Origin: Ignavibacteriota bacterium
GTDB lineage: Bacteria > Bacteroidota > Ignavibacteria > Ignavibacteriales > Ignavibacteriaceae
Reading direction: 5' to 3'
Length of the DNA: 64,000 nt
NCBI GenBank assembly: GCA_013285425.1
Contig: CP053447.1
Span: 2,672,001 to 2,736,000, forward strand
This document shows positions 44,688 to 55,900 of the stretch, piece after piece (position 1 is the first letter of the stretch; the number at the start of each line of letters is the position of its first letter). A program made the translations under genes and the position numbers. The notes under the pieces are model-generated. The model had not been told where the DNA came from and did no database searches. It saw nothing but the letters and a program-made list of their open reading frames with translations.

Positions 44688-44922
44688 CTTTTAAAATTGC
44701 ATCGGCTACTTTGCTTAAAACCTCTTCAGAATTATAGAATCCACTTTCTATTTTTTTCTGGATCTCGCTTAAATTTTTTGTTTCTGATGTATTATGCAAT
44801 GCCTTAGCCTGTTCTGAAATTTCTATTTTATCTTTTTTTGATACTTCAGGATTTTTTCCTGCTGCTGATTTAAACTTATCATCATTTTTATAAATCGACG
44901 ATAATATATTTCTGATTTCCAT
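44674..44922 (-). CDS. flgM: Anti-sigma-28 factor FlgM
   Basis: FlgM binds FliA until the hook is complete and FlgM is exported. The 82-residue product has the family pattern: a disordered N-terminus, KKDKIEISEQAKALHN, and a C-terminal helix pair IQKKIESGFYNSEEVLSKVADAILKEIG. It is the last gene of the fliS-fliD-flgM operon. Its target is encoded at 6034-6666. Confidence 0.88.
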   Translation of the reverse strand: MEIRNILSSIYKNDDKFKSAAGKNPEVSKKDKIEISEQAKALHNTSETKNLSEIQKKIESGFYNSEEVLSKVADAILKEIGK

Positions 44923-44926
44923 AATC

Positions 44927-45259
44927 TTACCTGTTGTATATAGTAATTTTTTTCTGGTTCTGTATAAATTCCATTTCTTTCTGAACCACTTTGAGCTTAT
45001 CTGCCCAATCTTTTATGACATTATCGAACTTCTCCGGAATAAGTTTAGCCAACTGTACAATTTTTTCTGATTGTTTAAAATCATTTGATTTTACTTTGTT
45101 TTCCAATCTTTTTTGTTCTATCTCAGCCATTTTTGCTTTGGCAGATTTTAGAACTGAATCAAAATTTTCTTCAGTCAGGCTCTCCAGCTCACAAAGTACT
45201 TCTTCAAGAAGATTCTCAATTATTTTTACTTCATTAAGTGTAGATTGAATATTCTTCAT
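44927..45259 (-). CDS. Small helical chaperone-like protein (FlgN/FliT type, tentative)
   Basis: A protein of about 110 residues, wholly helical and charged (VKIIENLLEEVLCELESLTEENFDSVLKSAKAKMAEIEQKRLE in parts). Its place between fliD and flgM and its size fit a FlgN- or FliT-class export chaperone, but sequence similarity is too low to decide which. I choose the ATG at 45259, which overlaps the fliD stop as TAATG; an in-frame TTG at 45271 is less likely. Confidence 0.6.
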   Translation of the reverse strand: MKNIQSTLNEVKIIENLLEEVLCELESLTEENFDSVLKSAKAKMAEIEQKRLENKVKSNDFKQSEKIVQLAKLIPEKFDNVIKDWADKLKVVQKEMEFIQNQKKITIYNR

Positions 45260-47022
45260 TATATACCCCAAATATCAGAATTAAAATTCCCTACTGAAGC
45301 AAATAATTCACTTAACTGGCTTTGAAGCTGAATGTATTGCATCCTAAGTGCTTCTGCCCGTTTATCAATTTTTGATTGAGCCTGTGTAATCGAATCATTA
45401 ATAGATTCAATATTATTATCTAATGAATTTTTTCTGGTGGTTAAATAACCTGCTGAGCCTGTGTACGGCTGCAGCTTGTTGTAAAGATTTGATGCAACTC
45501 CATTTTCAGAGACAAATAGCTGCTCAACTTCTAATATATTATCTTCCAGTACATTTGTAAGCTGTGAGGAATCTGTTATTGATAAACCAGTATTAGTATT
45601 AAAAGTAATACCCATTTTAGAAAGAGAATTTATTGTACCGCTTCCAAGTCCACTAACAGGAGAATAGGCAGTTGAACTTAATATATTCAGAAGAGAAGAA
45701 GCTGATGCATCGCCAAGCAGTATTCCTCTAACACCATCAACTGATGTTGAGTTTGTTTTTATATAAGTATAAATATCATTAAAAGCAGAGATAAACTCTT
45801 CAACTTTCCCTTTAACTGAACTTACATCATTAGTAACATCAATATTTACATCGGTATCATCTTCAGACATAACCGCTTTAAGACTTATTGTAACACCGGT
45901 AACAAGATCTGAAATTGTATTTGAATATCTCTCAATGTTTAAACCATTAAAATTAATCTTCGCATTAAGTGAAGAAAGATTGTAAACAAAACCTGCAGTA
46001 TCTTCTCCGCTTTCATTCTGAACAAATGCAGTTCTGTTTGTTCCAAGATTTAGCCCAAACTCTGATAAAATATTTCCGGATGTATCAGATATTTCTTCAA
46101 TACTAAAACCTGAACCTGAATTTTTGGCTGTTAAAGAAATTTGGGATAATCCCGCTGCCGGATAGAAAGATGCTGCACTTACAACACCTGATGCACCTTT
46201 CTCTTTATTAACCGAAATACCTAATTCAGATAATAATGAACCGGTATCACTATTAATCGAAATATATTTTGATGAATCCGTTACCGTAAACTTTAGTTTT
46301 ACGTTTGATCCATCCGCTACTTTTTCTGCTGTTAAACCAGAAATATTTTCCAGTTGTGAAATTACACTATCAATTACTTCTTCATAAGTTCCAGCAGAAT
46401 AATTTATTGTTGTTTCGGTTCCGTTTAAGTTAACTTTAAATGTTCCTGAAGATATTGAACTTCCCGAAACTGAATCAGATAATACTTCTGCTTTATCATC
46501 ATTAATTGCTTTTGAAATTTTTTTAGAAAGCGCATCAAAAGTAATATTACCGTTTGTAAAATCACTTTCAGTAAGATTTAACGAAATATTACTATAAAAC
46601 TGTCCGCCTTCGCCGTCTCCACTTTTTATAGTAAAGGAATATGTGCCTGGAGCTGTAATTGATGAAAAACTGTTTGAGTTTTTATCTAAAGAAACAACAA
46701 GATCATTTTTTGCAAGTTGATTTACCCGAAGTGAAAAATTTCCCCTTTGTGCTGATTGACTTGCACTAACAGTTACTGCAGTAGTATTACTTGAGACAGC
46801 TTTTTTTGCAGCAAAAGCCGATGATGTTCCTGTAGCTTTTAAAGTGTTCATTTTACTTTTAAGAGCATCAACTTTAGTAAGCAAACCGGAATAAATATTA
46901 GAGATTTTTGTGTACTTCGTTTTTCTGGTTTCTAAGGGAGAAATACGATTAGATTTTTCACTGTTGATATAGGAGTTAACTAAAGAATTAATTCCCGAAG
47001 TTGTTAAAAGATCATAAGCCAT
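45259..47022 (-). CDS. fliD: Flagellar filament cap protein FliD
   Basis: FliD caps the filament and folds incoming flagellin. The 587-residue protein has the N-terminal FliD-N region (GINSLVNSYINSEKSNRISPLETRK, QLAKNDLVVSLDKN) and the C-terminal FliD-C region (VEEFISAFNDIYTYIKTN, GLSITDSSQLTNVLEDN, LRMQYIQLQSQLSELFASVGN). Length is typical to slightly long. It follows fliS by one base overlap. Confidence 0.94.
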   Translation of the reverse strand: MAYDLLTTSGINSLVNSYINSEKSNRISPLETRKTKYTKISNIYSGLLTKVDALKSKMNTLKATGTSSAFAAKKAVSSNTTAVTVSASQSAQRGNFSLRVNQLAKNDLVVSLDKNSNSFSSITAPGTYSFTIKSGDGEGGQFYSNISLNLTESDFTNGNITFDALSKKISKAINDDKAEVLSDSVSGSSISSGTFKVNLNGTETTINYSAGTYEEVIDSVISQLENISGLTAEKVADGSNVKLKFTVTDSSKYISINSDTGSLLSELGISVNKEKGASGVVSAASFYPAAGLSQISLTAKNSGSGFSIEEISDTSGNILSEFGLNLGTNRTAFVQNESGEDTAGFVYNLSSLNAKINFNGLNIERYSNTISDLVTGVTISLKAVMSEDDTDVNIDVTNDVSSVKGKVEEFISAFNDIYTYIKTNSTSVDGVRGILLGDASASSLLNILSSTAYSPVSGLGSGTINSLSKMGITFNTNTGLSITDSSQLTNVLEDNILEVEQLFVSENGVASNLYNKLQPYTGSAGYLTTRKNSLDNNIESINDSITQAQSKIDKRAEALRMQYIQLQSQLSELFASVGNFNSDIWGI

Positions 47023-47363
47023 TACGCAACCTGTTTGTTTTGGACAGCATTAAGCCAGCTTTCCCTAAGTTCTGATAAAATCTTTGTAACTATTTCAAAA
47101 TTATTTTTTCTGGTTTGTTCTTCACAAAACTGATACAATCTCAACAAACGCTGCGAAAGCTCGGAATAGCTTTCATCATCAAATCTGAGAAATCCGGTAA
47201 GAACCTGAATTGCACGATTGGTTTTAATCATATCCTTTTTTTCAGAATGAACAACTGCATAATCGTAAGCTTTTAACAATAGCTGTTCAGGTGTAGCATT
47301 TAGAATCTGATCAGCGAGATAAGGATTAACTTTACTTTTATTTAGCACAGCAGCTTGATACAT
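47022..47363 (-). CDS. fliS: Flagellin export chaperone FliS
   Basis: FliS binds flagellin in the cytoplasm and delivers it to FlhA. The 113-residue protein is helical with the family pattern LNATPEQLLLKAYDYAVVHSEKKDMIKTNRAIQVLTGFLRFDDESYSELSQRLLRLYQFCEEQTRK (in parts). It lies 75 bases after flagellin, past a terminator, so it may be made by read-through or from an unseen promoter. Confidence 0.92.
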   Translation of the reverse strand: MYQAAVLNKSKVNPYLADQILNATPEQLLLKAYDYAVVHSEKKDMIKTNRAIQVLTGFLRFDDESYSELSQRLLRLYQFCEEQTRKNNFEIVTKILSELRESWLNAVQNKQVA

Positions 47364-47383
47364 TTTATTTTCCCAGTTCTTTT

Positions 47384-47414
47384 ATAAAAATCCCCCGGAG
47401 TTTAACCCCGGGGT
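47384..47414 (-). terminator. Terminator after flagellin
   Basis: On the minus strand a GC-rich stem (CCCCGG with CCGGGG, extended by an A-T pair, 9-base loop) is followed by ATTTTTATAAAA. It lies about 25 bases after the flagellin stop. Partial read-through would give the usual excess of flagellin over FliS and FliD. Confidence 0.75.
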
Positions 47415-47438
47415 AACACCCAGTTACTTATTAAAAGT

Positions 47439-48230
47439 TTATCTGAATAATGAAAGGAGTCCTTGTGGAGCTATGTTAAGAGTTCCTAACATTGCGGTTC
47501 CAATCTGGGATCCAATCTGACCTTTAGTTGCATTCAATTGCTCCATTGCCATATCAGCATCAAATAATTTGGAGATCAAAGCAGTATTGTTTGCAATTGA
47601 AGAAGTTATATATTCTTCTCTTGAATCAAATACCTGTAAATTGTTACCAATGTAGCCCAAGGTACTCTTTACTGCAGTTTGGAATGCAGAAATATCCTGA
47701 GTAACAGAACCTGCATCGCCAGCTTGTAATGCATCAAGAGCAGTCTGATGTGTTGTCATATTAAGCGATACTCCCACATTTACAGAAACTGAAGAACCAA
47801 TACCAAATGATGCTGCTGCTGATGCAAGTACATCCTGACCATTGATCTTGGTATTAGTAAGAATACTATCTATTTCATCGGCAATAGCTTTGATGTCTTT
47901 TTGAAGACTTGCCTGATCCTTTATCGGATCTTTAGCATCTTCTTGTTTTGCTACGATAGCATTTAACTTATCGTTAACAAGTGATAAAGCAGATTCAGCA
48001 GTTGATAACCAGTTCTTACCAGAAGAAATGTTATTCAACTGAGCTTTCATCTTTAAGTTATCAGCTTCCAGCTCTTTTCCAACTTTATAACCAGATGTAT
48101 CATCAGCTACACTGTTAATTTTCTTCATTGTAGCTAAACGTAACTGAGCTTTTGTTGTTTGAGCATTAACTTTTGCTAATGCATTGTATGCACTAAGTGC
48201 ATCCATGTTGGTGTTAATTAGAAATGACAT
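47439..48230 (-). CDS. fliC: Flagellin (short form)
   Basis: The filament protein, 263 residues. The N-terminal D0/D1 helices begin MSFLINTNMDALSAYNAL and contain KKINSVADDTSGYKVG, a divergent version of the usual SGLRINSAKDDAAG; the C-terminal helix ends IAPQGLLSLFR. Only a small insert separates the two halves, so the outer D2/D3 domains are missing. The gene has a strong sigma-28 promoter, a leader hairpin, a GGAGG ribosome site and its own terminator, all signs of high expression. Confidence 0.95.
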   Translation of the reverse strand: MSFLINTNMDALSAYNALAKVNAQTTKAQLRLATMKKINSVADDTSGYKVGKELEADNLKMKAQLNNISSGKNWLSTAESALSLVNDKLNAIVAKQEDAKDPIKDQASLQKDIKAIADEIDSILTNTKINGQDVLASAAASFGIGSSVSVNVGVSLNMTTHQTALDALQAGDAGSVTQDISAFQTAVKSTLGYIGNNLQVFDSREEYITSSIANNTALISKLFDADMAMEQLNATKGQIGSQIGTAMLGTLNIAPQGLLSLFR

Positions 48231-48236
48231 ATAGAA

Positions 48237-48273
48237 CCTCCGTGTTGTTTTAATCAGGCATCCTTGCCTGATT
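48237..48273 (-). promoter_or_regulatory. Flagellin leader hairpin with CsrA-like site and ribosome site
   Basis: In the transcript a perfect 9-bp stem (AAUCAGGCA and UGCCUGAUU) presents an AGGA loop, so the loop region reads CAAGGAUG. This matches the core of the CsrA consensus (CARGGAUG). A second GGA lies in the Shine-Dalgarno GGAGG (48237-48241), 22 bases downstream, like the paired sites of the Bacillus hag leader. No csrA or fliW gene is in the window, so the regulator must lie elsewhere. Confidence 0.6.
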
Positions 48274-48319
48274 GTTTGTTAATTTAGTTTATTAAAAGAA
48301 CTTTTTGTGTTCAATTAGA

Positions 48320-48346
48320 TTATCGTAGGAGTGTTAAATTTGTTTA
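48320..48346 (-). promoter_or_regulatory. Sigma-28 (FliA) promoter of flagellin
   Basis: The minus strand has TAAA, exactly 15 bases, then TACGATAA, against the consensus TAAA-N15-GCCGATAA. Transcription would start near 48313, giving a leader of about 80 bases that includes the hairpin. This is the clearest FliA site in the window and is in the expected place. Confidence 0.85.
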
Positions 48347-48378
48347 GTGGGTGTTTGAAAAAAAAATTTTATAACTCT

Positions 48379-49902
48379 CTATGCAGAGTTTAATTTTAGG
48401 ATTGAGTTGAGTTTTTGTTCCAAAACCGCAATTTTTTGTTTGATTTGAACATTTTGAGAAAATTCTTGCTTAAGTAAATAAAATGTTTCTGCAGCTTTGT
48501 CTGGCTCATTCAAACCAAGATAAGCAGATATAAGATGAATATATGTTTGGGGTTCCTTTTCAATCTCCAATGCTTTTTGAAATAGAACAATCGCTTTTAA
48601 TAGTTCTGAATCAGTGTACAATAAAGCTAAGTTTTTATATAGCACAGGCGAACCGGGATATTTTGTTAAAAGCTGTTCATATATGTTTTTAACAATACTA
48701 TTATTACTGCAATTTTTTATTATCTCTGTAAACTGCTGCATGTGAACAGAATTAAAACATGCTGAGACAAAATCAATTGTTTTTGTTTCATCTGAAAATT
48801 TTAAGAACATTTCACTTAATTCAGATAACAATAATTCTCTTGAAATATTTTTACTCGCAGATAAATATTCTGATAATTTTTCAAGATATACTTCCGCACT
48901 TTTGAGATCGTTCAACCTATAACAAAGATTAATAGCTCTCAGATATAGTTCAACCTGATCTAAAACATTTTCATTGTTAAATGAGATTGGGTTATTCAAC
49001 AACTTTAAATTAGTAATAGCTGCTGATTTCAAAAATTGCAATGCTTCAGTTAAATTGTTTTTGCGCAGTTGGATTAAATAGAGCAGATAATTTAGCTCTG
49101 GTTTTTGATTAAGTATTTTAACTGCTTTTAATCCATAACTAATAGCTGAGTCCAAATCATTCTGATCATATTTTACAGAAGCGAAATAAAAAAGCGCAAG
49201 ACCACGATTTTCGCTTATCAGATCTTTTCGTTTTATCAGCTTATTTAATTCTGTTTCAGCTTCGCTCAATTTGTTTAGTGAAATTAAGGTTTGAATCAGT
49301 TTTAATCTATCATACATAGTTGGATTATGATTAACCGCTGATAAAAGAAGTGAAAGATTACGTTCTTTCTTCTTCTTCAATTCCTCTTCGTTAGTTGTAT
49401 ATCCATAATGGATTATTTCAATGTTTGATTCAATGACAGGCAGTTTTAGTTTTTTTAATGAATCAATTATTTGCTCGTGTACTTTTCCGGTAAACTGAAC
49501 TCCGGGAAGATTCGGAAATAACCTTGGATACTTGAATATACTTCCGTTAGTGGTATTTGTACCCTGACTAATAACTTTACAATAGACTGCAGCAGGCTGG
49601 GATTTTTTTAATCTATTAATTTCATCAACTGAATCAGGATTTAACTGTTCATCTGCATCAAGGTAAAGTATCCAATCACCCCGGCATTTACTTATTGAAA
49701 AATTTCTTGCAGCGGAAAAATCATCAATCCAATTAAAATGAAAAATATTTGAACCAAATGATTCTGCTATTTCAATTGTTTTGTCCGAAGAACCAGTATC
49801 AACAATAACAATTTCATCAGCAGCATCTCTAACTGAGGAGAGGCATCTTGCAAGATGTTCCTCTTCATTCTTCACTATCATACATAAACTTAAAGCTGCC
49901 AT
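48379..49902 (-). CDS. Glycosyltransferase family 2 with tetratricopeptide repeats
   Basis: A 507-residue protein. The N-terminal domain (about residues 1-200) is a GT2 fold with LSLCMIVKNEEEHLARCLSSV, IVIVDTGSSDKTIEIA and the metal-binding DADEQLN motif. The remaining 300 residues are TPR-like helical repeats (AISYGLKAVKILNQKPELNYL, ALEIEKEPQTYIHLISAYLGL), which probably hold the acceptor protein. It starts 3 bases after the giant gene stops, so the two are co-transcribed. It lies beside flagellin, which suggests filament glycosylation; the donor sugar is not known. Confidence 0.85.
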   Translation of the reverse strand: MAALSLCMIVKNEEEHLARCLSSVRDAADEIVIVDTGSSDKTIEIAESFGSNIFHFNWIDDFSAARNFSISKCRGDWILYLDADEQLNPDSVDEINRLKKSQPAAVYCKVISQGTNTTNGSIFKYPRLFPNLPGVQFTGKVHEQIIDSLKKLKLPVIESNIEIIHYGYTTNEEELKKKKERNLSLLLSAVNHNPTMYDRLKLIQTLISLNKLSEAETELNKLIKRKDLISENRGLALFYFASVKYDQNDLDSAISYGLKAVKILNQKPELNYLLYLIQLRKNNLTEALQFLKSAAITNLKLLNNPISFNNENVLDQVELYLRAINLCYRLNDLKSAEVYLEKLSEYLSASKNISRELLLSELSEMFLKFSDETKTIDFVSACFNSVHMQQFTEIIKNCSNNSIVKNIYEQLLTKYPGSPVLYKNLALLYTDSELLKAIVLFQKALEIEKEPQTYIHLISAYLGLNEPDKAAETFYLLKQEFSQNVQIKQKIAVLEQKLNSILKLNSA

Positions 49903-49905
49903 TAC

Positions 49906-52900
49906 TCAAACTTGTGCTTTAACTGTAATCGTTTCATTTTCAAAAAGTGAATTGTGATCTTCTGCCAATGATAAATTTTGATTAACTGTTTTAAGTGCTT
50001 CAATTGCGTTAAAATTCTGAGGATTATTTTTAACCGCCCACTCAAGCATAGTTTTAGCAGAGTTAAATTCTGACTCCATCATAAATATCTTACCCAAACC
50101 TTCGCAAGCAACCGAAGAAGTATTATTCACATCCAGTATATTCTCAAAACAATTTCTTGATTCTTGCAAGTAATTGTTTTCTAAATAATAAAAACCAAGG
50201 ATTGTGTTGATTGATTCCTGAAAATCATTTCTATTTAATATTGAGTCAGAGTTTTCCATTTTCTGCAGAAAATATTTCGCTTTTTCTATTATCTCTTCGT
50301 CAGCTAATTTTTTAATGCTATTTAAAAAGCCGGTCATTTCTTTTTCAAGATAAATTCCTTCTTCTCTTTTTGAAATCAGCTCATTAGCATTTTTTACATA
50401 TTCATCAGTAACACTATTTAAATCAGACGATTTAATTTTTCTTCTAAGTATTTCAATCTCATTTATTGAAGAAACATATTTAGCTAAATAGTATTCCTGT
50501 ATCATTTTATTTTCGTATTTAGTAACACTATTATCCCGATGTTCTGCGCTATCAGGTGAAAAATAATAAATGCCAAGGGTTTCCTTTAGATGATAAAACT
50601 TTGCATCTCTGCTGATCCTCAGCCAAAACTCATAATCACCAACAACTTTTAACTGATCATTAAACAAACCAAACTTATCATGCAATCTTTTATTCCAGAC
50701 AGGCTGCGGACCAATAAAGCATCCAAATAATATCAAGTCCTTATCAAATGCAGCCCATTTCTGCTGATTCCGGCTGTCCATTCTTTCCCAGGAATCATTG
50801 GCATTGATAGTTATAAACTGATCCGCATAAACCACATCAATGTCATTGTTATTATCAAGGAACGTGCACATTATTTCAAGAGCATCTTTTTTATGCCTGT
50901 CATCAGTGTTTGCGTTAGTTAGGTATTTACCCGAAGCTGCTTTAATACCTCTGTTCCAGGCTGAATAAATAGTTTCCCTATCCTGAACTTTAATGTATTT
51001 AATATTTGAGTATGAGCTTAAATATTTTTCAATTACAATATCTTCATTCTGCTCTGAGCCGGTGTTTACTAAAATTATTTCCAATTGATTTTTTTTGTAA
51101 AGAGTTTGCTCAACAAGATTCTTTAAACAGTCTTCAATAAATCTTTCAGAATTATAAATTGATACTATAGCTGATAATTTTATTTCTGTATTAACTTCAA
51201 CTTTCTCCTTCGATTTTAACGGTACTTTATTGTTTTTAACTTTTTCATCTGGTAAACCATAGTTAGGATATTGTGGAGTTATATCTGAATTTACAAAATC
51301 AAGGAGTGATTTTAATCTTTTTTCAATTGTATGAAAATTTAATACTTCATTATAACCACTTTCAGCTATTGCTTTATAAGAATCGGGACTGTTTAAGAAA
51401 TCACGGATATAATATTTAATAACCGAAGTATCATTTGGTTTAAAATATATCAGATGCTCAAAATGCTTGAACAAACCGTTATTAAGAGGTCTGTTTTCTG
51501 GTAAGAACTGAAATAATAAATTTCCAGCAGATAAAGATTCAAATGTTCTTACATTAAATCCGCCAAAGACTCCGGGCGGATTTATTACCGCTTTATGTTT
51601 ATTGTATTTACTTACTAACTCACTATTACTTAAAAAACCCTCTACCAGTTCAATAAGTTTTACATCATTAAGAGAATAAATAATATTTTGTCTTTGTTTA
51701 TATTCACTCCAAAGTTTCCCTTTAAAGAATACTTTACTTAAACGTTCATCAAACGGAGTATAGTTTAAGAAAAATTTCTCATCAACAAATTGAGGAAACC
51801 AAACAGCTTTCTTATTTCTTTGCTTATAAAAATCAATGTCATTTTCATCCGCAATTAAGAAATGTGTAAAAACACCTGACGCATTTTCTGCACGGGCTTT
51901 ATAAAAATCGTATTTTGATTCAGTGGTGCTTTCATACGAATAACAGACTTTACTCTTTTTATATCTTTGCCATAGTTCAATTTTCTGTTGAGAATCGTGC
52001 AGATAATGCAGATGATGATCACCTCCGAGAGCAAGAATAAAATCCGAGTTTGTGCCTTTTTTCAGATAATCAAAAAAATGCTGGTAGTTATTCAAATCTG
52101 TATAAAAAACTCTGTTCAAAAGACCAAGTTTTCCAAGGTTAATCGCCCAGGCTTCTTTTAGATGCCACGAATGGTTATTACCCGGTGGTAATAGCAAATC
52201 TATTTTGGGTTTGCTTCCTGTATTAAAAGTCAGATTTGTATTTTTAGTTTTATAATTTAATTCATTATTAAAAGTATTATTAATTTTTAATGATTTTAAT
52301 ACCTGTTTAACTTCATTTATAGAAATATCTTTTATACATCTGTTTGTTTCCTGAGTGCATTTCCAATTACAATTAAAACAACTAAGCTCCTTATAAATTG
52401 CTTTAACATGATTGTATTCCGGATATGGGAAAAATCTTTTAAAGTGTCCTCCGCCTAATAAAACAATCGTTTGAATATTTAATGCGGCTGAAAAATGAGC
52501 GATGCTTGTATCTGAACCGAAATAAAATTCAGCATGCTTTAACAGCTCAACAGATTTCCATAATGAAAACTGTCCTTGTAAAACCACCGGCTGGGTTTTG
52601 CACAAAGAAATTATTTCACTGCAAATCTGCTCCTCATCTGTACCACCGAGTAAAACTACTTTTAATTTCAAATTAGTCTGTATATAGTCTATGATTGCTG
52701 CAAAATTTTCTGACCCCCAGTATTTTACCGAGGTCTTACCTCCTTTTGAGCCGGGGAAAACCAAAGCATAATTATCAAGTTTATAATTTGAAATAATTTT
52801 TAATATAAATTCAGAATCATCTTCTGAAGTAAAAAGTTCTGGCAGACTATCAGGATTACTGCTCCCTCCCAATAGATTAACAAGCTCAGCATTCCTATGA

Positions 52901-55900
52901 AGTTCAAATTTATTAATTGTGCTGTCGGTGTTTAGTAAAATATCATACCAGTTATCTGTTTTATCTAACAAGACCGGCGAGATATTGGAAACATCACCTT
53001 TAAATCCAATCTTAAGTTCAGCATTAATAAAATACACTATCTCTTCGGACATAAACTCTCTTGAGTACAGCGGATTTATAAGGATATCAAACGAATAATT
53101 TCTTAATGCAGCAAGAACCGATTCCCTGTAATTTCTATCATATCCCATTTTATTTCTATCCAAATAAACTGGAATATCAATGTAAGGACTTCGGCTTATG
53201 ATTTCTTCTGTTTCTTTATAACATATATACGTTATAGCTGCCTTAGGAAATATTTCTTTAATTTGTTTTACAGAATTAACAAACAGCAGACTGTCACCAA
53301 TTGCATCCAAACGAACAATGACTACACTTTTAATTTGACTATACAACAGTTTTAGTTCTTTGAACGGACTTACGGGATTTTCATCTTGCTTTTGCTCTAA
53401 ATGATTATTTAACAAAACCGGATTTAACTTTTGTAATAAAGTAATAATTTTATCTTTTGTCGGAATATTATCTGCATTTGCTGTTTGTTCATTTGTTTGT
53501 TCATTTATTTGCTCGACTGATGATTGCTTTTCATCTAACAGCCCTTTGATTATTCTAAGATTATCAATCGCAACTTCATTTTCCGGATCAATTAAAAGGA
53601 TTTTTTTAAGAACAGAAAAAGCTTCAGCGAGGTTGTCTTCAATTGTTTCTACAACTGCCAGATTATTTAATGCATCAAGATTGTTCTCATCAAGTTTTAA
53701 AATTATGTTTAATAAATCTCTTGCAAGAACCAAATTGTTCAGTGAAATAGCTGCCTCGGATTTATAAACAAGCACATTCATTTTATCAGGATAAAAGCAT
53801 AGTGCTATTCTTTCAGATTTTATTTCTTTACTAATTCTAAATTCAGAAAAATCAGTCGTCAGATATCTTAATTCTTTTTCAGAATCTTTTGTAGATATCA
53901 AAACCATCGAACTGTTTTTCATTAGAACATAAAAATTCCATTTAACAAAAAAGGAATTTTGGATATCACAATAGGCATTAAAGAGATTCCTTTTAATTGA
54001 GTCTAAATCAACTGCTGCAGATTTATTATTATCAAAAAACTCATCAGAAATAAAGTATGGAAATTCTGACATTTCATTATCAAAATGTTTCCATTTACTT
54101 CTCCAGGTTCCAAATATGTTATAAGTGTTATTCGTAAATAAAGACATTGAGTTTTCATTTACTGAATCAAAAACTACTGGATCAATGCTTGTAATACCTA
54201 AGATTTTTTCTTCAGCCTCGTATTCGTACAGAAGATTTTCTATTGAGTAAAAACATTCTGTATCATGCAGGTGCCCTGATTCGCATATAATACCGGACTC
54301 TTCATTTTCAAAAAACCAGTTAAGTGCATCCTGAATAAAATTTGATGAGTCAGTTTCATCTACTTTGATTTTTGTTTTTAGCTCACATTTCCAATCTGTA
54401 TTTAATAAAAGCCGTAATAAAATTTTAAGATTTGTATTTAGATCATCGTTATGTGAGTCAATATTTTCAATAAAAACATATAGCTTTTCAGGTTTGATTT
54501 TTTTGAAAATCTCAATTGAGTTTAAAGCCTTTTGTGCTTCTCCTCTTAATGTAAACAGGATTGGTGTGTTATAGTTAGAAACTCCTGATTCATTTAATAA
54601 TATATCTGTACAGCAATACTTGTGTAAGTGATCTTCAATTATAGTTTTCGGAGTAATGTAGCTGCTGATTTTTCTTCCTTTGCTTAATTCATTCAGCAAA
54701 TAATTATTCTTTAATTTGCAAAAATCTGAAAGAAAGTTATTTACGCTGATTAAGTCTTCATTGCTTAAAGACCCTGTATCTTCTTGAGTAATGCTTTGTG
54801 TAAGTTCTAAAAATTTTCGAAGTGATAAAGGCAGTGCCGGAATAATTTCTTTTGAATTATTTACTGCTTTATATACTTCTGCTTTATAATCATAAAAATC
54901 ATAAGCAGCTGAAAGGGATTTAAGCTCCGGAAATTTATTTTCCCAATAATTTTGATAAAATAAAACAACATCTATACTTGCAATAATCATTTTTTCAAAA
55001 GCAAGGTCAAGATCCTCTAAAGTGCATATACCAATACTAAAATTTTTTCTTATTTGAACATTAAGATCAATACATTCCTGAACAGATACAGGTATATCAT
55101 CAGTAGAAAGCAATAATGTTTTTTTTACATGAATAAAGCTATTCAAAAACGCAAGAAGAGTTTTCCATCTGATTTTTTTTTGTTTAGATAATGAGATAAG
55201 ATCAGAAGGATATTTGGAAATATTCTGAACAGTAAAACAAACTTCCTGTAAATCTTTGCTGAAAGTTGTTGTTACAGGAATATGTAAAGGATCCCCTAGA
55301 ATCTGATTGTAATGGAAGATAGGACTTATAGCACCAAAATTATTTACTTGCGACTCCGAGATAAAAACCGGGTTATGATTCATTATATCTGCAAACTCCA
55401 AGCTCATACTATTTATCAATAACTCAGATGGAATTCCGAAATAATTATCTGACAATACAACCAGAAAATCCAAATCTGATAACCCGGGACAACCGACAGA
55501 ACCAAATTCATATACAGCAATTACATTTTCATTTAATTTACATCTTTTAAGAAACTCTGTTCTTACTTCCTGATACTTGTTTATTGGAATTATCTCAGGA
55601 ACCTCGCATACATCAGTTATCCAATGATTATTTACTTCCTCAAAATCATAGCCTTTGATTTTATAGTTGATTTTATTCTGTTCAACTGCTTTAGCTGCAC
55701 AATACTGATGATACTCTCTAAGTTTTTGAATTAATTCATCCGTAAAGCCAAGCGAATTAACTTCTGCATGTTTTAACTGAAACTGATTTTTATATTTATT
55801 TAAAACATAGCCGGGAGGATACTGATCATACTTTGATTTTAATGGCAGGGCTATTCTTGCTAAAACATACTCGCTTGTTCTGTCTCTTATCTCTGTAAGT

